Source: CAZIZT01 sp964544085
Lineage (GTDB): Bacteria; Campylobacterota_A; Desulfurellia; Desulfurellales; Hippeaceae
Direction of reading: 5' to 3'
DNA length: 17,891 nt
Assembly (NCBI GenBank): GCA_964544085.1
Contig: CAZIZT010000034.1
Span: 1-17,891, forward strand
Shown here: one piece after another, positions 12,756 through 17,891 of the stretch
How positions within the stretch are numbered: position 1 is the stretch's first letter
Layout: every line of letters begins with the position of its first letter
Translations under genes and position numbers: made by a program
The notes under the pieces: model-generated
Told to the model about the DNA's origin: nothing
Database searches by the model: none
The model's input: the letters and a program-made list of their open reading frames with translations, nothing else

Positions 12756-15674
12756 TTAAGCTTTTAGTTTTATGGTAAACTCAGCACCAGAGTCGGTGTT
12801 CCTCACGCTTATCCTGCCTTTCAGGTGATCCTCAACAATGATCTTGGTCATATACAGACCAAGTCCCGTTCCATTCTTCTTATCCTTGGTGCTGAAATAA
12901 GGCTCAAATATCTTCTCCATTATAGCTGGATCTATTCCGCCTCCGTTATCGGTAACCGTTATAATAACGGTATCACCCTCACATAGCACACCTATGCGTA
13001 TAACAGGATTCTTGATATGCCTTTCCAGTAACACATCCCTGGCATTGTTAATAATATTCAAAACGGCATGTTTAAGTTCGTTGGCATAGGTTTCAAGCTC
13101 CCTTTCACAGCGTATATGTTTCTCTATCCGGATACCCTGTGACTCTATTGCTTCAGAGGCTATCATGAGTACATTCTCTATTAGCTCATCAATCTTCACA
13201 CGAACCTTCTGTTTATCGGGTCTGAAGAAGTTTCTGAAATCATCAATGGTTGCACTTAAATGTTTTACGTACTCAGACATCTGCTGGAGCTTTTCGATTA
13301 TCGCCTCGGAATCAACCGTACCCATCTCAAGTTTTAGCAATAGACTGTTTATGCTTGCTGAAATGGTATTCAGCGGCTGTCTCCACTGATGGGCAATCAT
13401 GCTCAGCAGCTCCCCCATCGCTGCAAGCTTGGATTGTTGCATCATGAGGGTATCCTTCATCCTGTTTTTCTCAATCTCCTGTCTGATTCTCTCCTCCAAA
13501 GTGGCGTTTAGCTGCTCAAGCTCGGCCTGCAATTTCTTAACCTGTGTTATATCAACGGCCGTGCCAAGTCTGACCTTCCTGCCACTCAGGGTAATGTAAT
13601 CACCCTTTGCCAGGGCATATACTATCTCTCCATCTTTTCTAACAAATTCTACCTCGTACGGCTCGGTGTGCTCTTCCTTGAGTTTCTCTTTAACAATTTC
13701 AGCTGACTCTTTAGTGAACAACTCAAAGACATGTTTACCAATGAGCTCCGACCTTGAATAACCAAGGGTCTTGCAGGCAACATTGTTTGCATCAATACAG
13801 ACACCATCCTTGTAGATAATGGCTATTTGAATTGAATGCTGCACCAGTGTTCGAAAGTTCTGTAGAGACTCTTCCAGGCGCTGTTTTATGCTATTTAGCT
13901 GTCTATTTTTTCTGTGAATGTACATAATCACCACACTAAGAAACACAACTAACAGCATCGATATGGCAAACACCTTAAATACAGCATACTTAAGCTTGTT
14001 TATCCTCTCCTTATTGATTTCCCTGCTGTAGATCTGGTTAAGGCTTCGCTTGGTAATTCTGGAGAGCGCTTTGTTAAGAATATCAACAAGAAGTGGCATA
14101 TCTTTTCTAACTGCCATGCGAATCTCGTAAGACATGCCCGTATCACCGATTATCACTATGTCATTTAGATGACACTTATTTATGTAATAATCGGCAACAG
14201 GCAGCGTAGCAACGGTGTAATATGCCTTGCCATTATCAACATATTCAAATGATTGTTCGTAGGTTTCCGTTTCAATAATCTTTATTTTTGGATACAACCG
14301 CTTTAATTTCTGGATTAATCCGGAACCGCGCTTTCTTGCCATGGGTTTGTTTAGCAGAGGTTCTATACCTCCTACAAACTTCTTATCATTTTTAGCAAAA
14401 ATAAATAACTCGTACCTTAAATAGGGTTTTGTAAAAAGCGCGTACTCCCGCCGCTTTATCGTACTTACAGCAGACGGCAGCATATCGCATCTATGCTGTC
14501 TCAAATAAACCTGAGATTGAGCCCAGCTGTTTGTGGGCACCCTGACAAACCGTAAGCCGGTCATACGGGATATCTTCTTCAAAACCTCTATGGAGATACC
14601 TGCAGGCTTTCCTTTATCGTTAAGATATTCAATAGGTGCCCAATCCGGATTTGTGCAAATCCTAATCGTTCTATGGGTTTTGATAAAGTTCAGCTCTTCC
14701 CGGGTCAAAAAACGCTTCGAAGAAGGGGAGTAAATAAAATCTGACAACCGTATTCTTTTTCTATTAATACCCATTATATCTTCAAATCCATACACTATCT
14801 CTTCAACAACGCTCTTCTGGATGGAGCCAACAGGGAAAACGTCTGGCATCATAATATCCTCTATCCTGCTTGCCTCATACTTGAGTGCAGGGATGCTTTT
14901 GCTTTTTGAATACTTCGAATAGATGATATTGATTATCTCATTTTTATGTTTAAGTGCATATTTCCAGCCGGCTATTGTAGCTGTGACAAACTTTCTAACC
15001 AACTCGGGGTGTCGTTTCAGCATGCCTCTACTTGTAAAAAGATTACCGGCGTAGGCAAAGATACCGTAGTTTGAAGGGTCAATTATGTTGTATTTAACAT
15101 GCAGTTTGTTCAAGTAGTAGGGCTGGTTAGTAAGATAAATGCAGATGGCGTCAACCTTGCCTTCGATAAACGGTTTTATGCTGTACGTCTCCTTTGTTAG
15201 CACCAAATCCTTCAGCTTGATATGAAACTTCTTGAGTAAAAGACCTAGACTGGAGTATTTAAACTCATTCTCATCTGCCATTATGCGTTTGTTTCTAAGG
15301 TCAAGTGGCGTCATGATAGACGGTTTCGTTGCCAGCACAAGAGGAGAACGCTTAAAGAAGTTGGCAAGTAAAACCACAGGCTTACCAAGAATTATGTAGG
15401 AGAAGATTTCACTGTCAGACACTCCAAAATCGGCTCTCCCCCTTAGGACATCGTTTATCACGCTTCCACCGTTGTACTGCTTAAGAATAACCTTCAGGCC
15501 GGCATCCCTGTAAAACCCCTTCTCAAGCGCCGCAATATATCCGGCAAACTCAAATTGATACTTCCAGTTGAGCTGGACAGTTATCGGAACAAGCGAAAAT
15601 GCATTTCTTTCAGCGGCTAAAAAAAGCAGGATAAATAGAAAAAGCGCGCGAGGAAGGAGCTTTTTACGCATCAT
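12756..15674 (-). CDS. Membrane histidine kinase with NMT1-like and SBP_bac_3-like sensor domains plus PAS
   Basis: 972 aa. An N-terminal hydrophobic stretch (7-21) is a signal or anchor. Residues about 30-300 resemble an NMT1/THI5/SsuA-type binding protein (VQLNWKYQFEFAGYIAALEKGFY, split near 40; GGSVINDVLRGRADFGV). Residues about 335-555 resemble a family-3 solute-binding domain (IRICTNPDWAPIEYLNDKGK; RRCDML-like and FTKPYL segments). A membrane helix spans about 563-585. A PAS domain (605-715) and a coiled coil (713-750) lead to HisKA with MIAHQWRQPLN (H762) and a HATPase_c domain (N877-type NIINNARD, DNGGGI, GTGLGL). All catalytic boxes look intact. The start overlaps the response-regulator stop by 11 bp. 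It probably senses two small periplasmic ligands or one relayed through tandem domains; the ligands are unknown. Confidence 0.92.
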   Translation of the reverse strand: MMRKKLLPRALFLFILLFLAAERNAFSLVPITVQLNWKYQFEFAGYIAALEKGFYRDAGLKVILKQYNGGSVINDVLRGRADFGVSDSEIFSYIILGKPVVLLANFFKRSPLVLATKPSIMTPLDLRNKRIMADENEFKYSSLGLLLKKFHIKLKDLVLTKETYSIKPFIEGKVDAICIYLTNQPYYLNKLHVKYNIIDPSNYGIFAYAGNLFTSRGMLKRHPELVRKFVTATIAGWKYALKHKNEIINIIYSKYSKSKSIPALKYEASRIEDIMMPDVFPVGSIQKSVVEEIVYGFEDIMGINRKRIRLSDFIYSPSSKRFLTREELNFIKTHRTIRICTNPDWAPIEYLNDKGKPAGISIEVLKKISRMTGLRFVRVPTNSWAQSQVYLRQHRCDMLPSAVSTIKRREYALFTKPYLRYELFIFAKNDKKFVGGIEPLLNKPMARKRGSGLIQKLKRLYPKIKIIETETYEQSFEYVDNGKAYYTVATLPVADYYINKCHLNDIVIIGDTGMSYEIRMAVRKDMPLLVDILNKALSRITKRSLNQIYSREINKERINKLKYAVFKVFAISMLLVVFLSVVIMYIHRKNRQLNSIKQRLEESLQNFRTLVQHSIQIAIIYKDGVCIDANNVACKTLGYSRSELIGKHVFELFTKESAEIVKEKLKEEHTEPYEVEFVRKDGEIVYALAKGDYITLSGRKVRLGTAVDITQVKKLQAELEQLNATLEERIRQEIEKNRMKDTLMMQQSKLAAMGELLSMIAHQWRQPLNTISASINSLLLKLEMGTVDSEAIIEKLQQMSEYVKHLSATIDDFRNFFRPDKQKVRVKIDELIENVLMIASEAIESQGIRIEKHIRCERELETYANELKHAVLNIINNARDVLLERHIKNPVIRIGVLCEGDTVIITVTDNGGGIDPAIMEKIFEPYFSTKDKKNGTGLGLYMTKIIVEDHLKGRISVRNTDSGAEFTIKLKA

Positions 15675-17661
15675 CTTTTATCTCTAACTGGGGTTTGCCT
15701 ATGTAGTAACCCTGGGAGTAATCAATACCAAGCGATTTGACCTTTTCAAAAATCTCCCCGCTTGAAACAAACTCGGCAACCGTTTTGTAGCCTTGTTTGT
15801 CTGCGAAGCTCTTGATCGTCTCAACGATATTCACACTCGCCTCGTCTTCTGTAATCTTCCTTATCAGGCTCGCATCTATCTTGATATAATCGGGCTGATA
15901 CTCAAGCAGACGTACAAAGTTGGAATATCCACTTCCAAAGTCATCGATAGCTATCTTTACGCCGAGCTTTTTCAAACTCTTGATGAATGCTCCAACAATT
16001 CTGTTTTCGTGAATACTCTCATCTTCAAGTAGCTCTATGACAAGCTTTCTGGCAAGATCGGGCTGAAGAATCAGCTTATCCATAATCAGACTTCGAACAT
16101 AGACATCCTCAATGTCTATGGATGATAGATTCAGAGCAACCTCTCTTCCGTATTTTTTGATAGCACCAAGTACATGCTCAAGCATGATTGAAGTGATCTG
16201 TTTGTAATACTTACCGATCTTAGCCATATTGAGAAAGCTCGCCGGCGATAGCAGTGTGCCATCCTCTTTTGATACTATCCTTACAAGCGCTTCATACTTC
16301 TCAATTGTGGAGGTCCTATTATTGAATATCGGCTGAAATACGGCAACTACACGGTTTTCCTCTATTGCATTCTTGACCATTCTCAGTGTCTCTATGTTTT
16401 GCTTTGCCTGTTCCTGTGCCTCCTTAAGCAAACCGTTTGCAAACACTATATCTACCTTTTCCTTTATAGCGCGTTTTATACCCAGACGTGCATTCTCAAG
16501 TATGTTCTCTTTCTCGGTGCAAAAACTCAAAAGAACTTCTATATCGTACTCATACCCGTCAAGTTCGATCTTCGCATTTCTCACATTTTCCTGAAACTGC
16601 TTTATGCAGCTTAAAAAGTTATTGATGCTTTCTCCCGGGTTAAACTCACTCAAGAATGCAAACTCACCATTCCCAAGGTTGTATGCAAATTCAAACCTGC
16701 ACCCCTCGGGAAACAGATCCCTGGAAATCTTTAAAAACTCCTCTTCTATTCTCTCTATTGTCTTTGTGTCGTAGAGGCTCTCTATATCCTCGTAGTCCTC
16801 AATCTTACATAACAAAAGCAAAGGGTTTGTAAGCTCCTTGACCTTATCATGAAACAGCTTTCTTGGGTTCATCACATCCGTTATATCGTGTCTTACTGCA
16901 ATATACTCCACTATATTGCCCTTCTCATCAAGTATAGGGGCAATGGTGGCTTTCATGTAAACAGCCTTGCCATCCTTTGTTTTGTTCTTCACTATGCCGT
17001 GCCATATCCGTTTGCTCTTGATCGTATCCCATAGCTCTTTGAAAACAGAAGATGGCATATCTGGATGTCTTACGATATTGTGGGGTTTTCCTATCAATTC
17101 CTCTCTTGAATAGCCACTCTTTTCGCAAAACTTGTCGTTGGCATATGTTATGATTCCCTTCAAATCTGTCTTTGTTACTGTTGCACTCTCATCGATGATC
17201 TTTTTGTACTGCTCAAGCAGAGCAATAGCCCTATCCCTTTCCTGCCTGAGCCTCAACTTCTCAACAACCCTGTAAAGCGACTCAATTAGCTGATCCATAT
17301 CGATAGGTTTTAAGATGTAACCATAAACACCGATTTTTATGCACTCCATCAGATATTTCAAATCATCAAACGCTGTAATGACAATTATTGGCACACGTCT
17401 GTCTATCTCTTTTATGCTTTTTATCATATCGATGCCGTTCATTCTGGGCATATTGATGTCTGTGATCACAATATCAAAGTTCTCCCGTTTGAATTTCTCC
17501 AATCCCTCTTCGCCATTCGAAGCCTCTTCAACCCTATCGAAAAACTGAACAAGAATTTCAACCGTTTCCCTACGCACATCTGGACTATCCTCAACGTAAA
17601 GAACGCTCAACTTCAGCTCTTTGGTTGCTTGAAATAACCCTGCTAACAATTCGCGGTTCAT
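15664..17661 (-). CDS. Response regulator with PAS, degenerate GGDEF and EAL (c-di-GMP phosphodiesterase) domains
   Basis: 665 aa, cytosolic. Receiver domain 15-130: acidic pair E24-D25, phospho-acceptor D68 (VITDINMPRMNG), T96, K118. PAS domain 155-262 of the Aer-like type (NIVRHPDMPSSVFKELWDTI). A GGDEF-like domain (about 270-410) is degenerate: the loop reads GNGEF (330-334). The EAL domain (435-660) keeps the key residues: E457 in EALVR, N511 in NLS, E543 in IELLE, D573-D574 in IDDFGSG, K594 in KID, E630 in AEF, and Q650. It should therefore degrade c-di-GMP, with the GGDEF part perhaps a GTP-binding regulator. It is the first gene of the pair with the kinase, its likely partner. The ATG lacks a ribosome site. 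Confidence 0.92.
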   Translation of the reverse strand: MNRELLAGLFQATKELKLSVLYVEDSPDVRRETVEILVQFFDRVEEASNGEEGLEKFKRENFDIVITDINMPRMNGIDMIKSIKEIDRRVPIIVITAFDDLKYLMECIKIGVYGYILKPIDMDQLIESLYRVVEKLRLRQERDRAIALLEQYKKIIDESATVTKTDLKGIITYANDKFCEKSGYSREELIGKPHNIVRHPDMPSSVFKELWDTIKSKRIWHGIVKNKTKDGKAVYMKATIAPILDEKGNIVEYIAVRHDITDVMNPRKLFHDKVKELTNPLLLLCKIEDYEDIESLYDTKTIERIEEEFLKISRDLFPEGCRFEFAYNLGNGEFAFLSEFNPGESINNFLSCIKQFQENVRNAKIELDGYEYDIEVLLSFCTEKENILENARLGIKRAIKEKVDIVFANGLLKEAQEQAKQNIETLRMVKNAIEENRVVAVFQPIFNNRTSTIEKYEALVRIVSKEDGTLLSPASFLNMAKIGKYYKQITSIMLEHVLGAIKKYGREVALNLSSIDIEDVYVRSLIMDKLILQPDLARKLVIELLEDESIHENRIVGAFIKSLKKLGVKIAIDDFGSGYSNFVRLLEYQPDYIKIDASLIRKITEDEASVNIVETIKSFADKQGYKTVAEFVSSGEIFEKVKSLGIDYSQGYYIGKPQLEIKDDA

Positions 17662-17669
17662 AAGGTAGG

Positions 17670-17699
17670 AAAATACACTATTAAAGGCATTTTTGTCAA
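17670..17699 (-). promoter_or_regulatory. Sigma70-type promoter of the REC-EAL/kinase operon
   Basis: Minus strand: perfect TTGACA (17694-17699), 18-bp spacer, TATTTT (17670-17675). The expected start of transcription is within about 3 nt of the ATG at 17661, and no Shine-Dalgarno sequence is present. Confidence 0.55.
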
Positions 17700-17740
17700 T
17701 GAAGAAAACCTTTAAGAATTATTTGAAGAGATTGATTGTT

Positions 17741-17773
17741 AAAAAGAATCAAGCCCCCGCCTCAGGCAGGGGC
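17741..17773 (-). terminator. Rho-independent terminator of the chemotaxis receptor gene
   Basis: A 9-bp stem (17753-17761 with 17765-17773, one G-U pair in the minus-strand RNA) has a 3-nt loop TGA and is followed on the minus strand by TTGATTCTTTTT. It lies 8 bp after the receptor stop. Confidence 0.85.
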
Positions 17774-17781
17774 AATCATCG

Positions 17782-17891
17782 TTACACCTTGAACCTGTTT
17801 ACAAGCTGACCCACCTTGTCTGCTATGGCGTTGAGTTCCTCTGAGGCTTTTGCCACATCCTCTACAGCCTTGGTGTTCTCCCTTGATGCAT
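17782..17891 (-). CDS. Methyl-accepting chemotaxis protein, C-terminal end (partial)
   Basis: Only the last 35 codons and the stop are inside the window. They read ASRENTKAVEDVAKASEELN and on to QLVNRFKV-stop at 17784-17782. The alternating small and charged residues and the ending are typical of the cytoplasmic coiled-coil tail of chemoreceptors, where 'EDVAKASEELNAIADKV' type heptads precede a short FKV end. No CheR-binding pentapeptide is present. Ligand and membrane parts lie beyond the edge, so the sensed signal is unknown. Confidence 0.8.
   Translation of the reverse strand, partial: ASRENTKAVEDVAKASEELNAIADKVGQLVNRFKV

Noticed and set aside
1..17891. CRISPR arrays, tRNA genes, insertion sequences, prophage
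   Set aside because: I saw no regularly spaced short repeats, no cloverleaf-like sequence and no transposase or integrase reading frame.

Overview
The window reads as chromosomal DNA of an anaerobic, chemolithotrophic, motile bacterium. The evidence is a complete Ni-CO dehydrogenase locus, chemotaxis and c-di-GMP signalling, a 'HQWRQPLN' histidine kinase and many overlapping genes. Gene content and style suggest a thermophilic sulfur reducer of the Campylobacterota/Desulfurellales (Hippea-like) type. That placement is an impression from protein style, not a search result. No tRNA, rRNA, CRISPR array or transposase is visible.

Layout: (1) 1-1467, minus: 5' part of a large secreted PA14-LamG repeat protein, cut by the window edge. 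Its edge carries a perfect 120-bp copy of the start of its first module. (2) 1468-1835: no supported gene, then an intrinsic terminator. (3) 1892-10771, minus: a nine-gene CO-oxidation locus. In transcription order it is a NikR-like repressor without nickel ligands, an RcoM-like PAS-LytTR regulator, cooF, cooS, a NuoE/HydC-like subunit, a HydB/NuoF-like subunit, a HoxU/HydA-N-terminus-like subunit, cooC and a NiCoT nickel transporter. (4) 10929-12752, plus: divergent gpmA, an LUD-domain protein and a DUF815-type AAA+ ATPase, tightly coupled. (5) 12756-17661, minus: a two-gene signalling operon (REC-PAS-degenerate GGDEF-EAL, then a hybrid-sensor histidine kinase). (6) 17782-17891, minus: C-terminal end of a methyl-accepting chemotaxis protein, with its terminator.

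How the parts fit: CooS oxidises CO and CooF takes the electrons. The three-subunit diaphorase resembles HydABC of electron-bifurcating hydrogenases, but the H-cluster part is absent and a CODH sits in its place, so it most likely passes electrons to NAD(P)+ (perhaps with ferredoxin). CooC and the nickel permease supply and insert nickel. The RcoM-like protein is the probable CO sensor and activator, and paired CTACCG elements precede cooF. No energy-converting hydrogenase and no acetyl-CoA synthase lie in the window, so this is not the classical CO-to-H2 or Wood-Ljungdahl arrangement.

The strongest leads are the CODH-HydBC-like fusion of modules, the RcoM-like sensor with no Cys and few Met in its PAS domain, and the histidine-free NikR-like protein translationally coupled to it.
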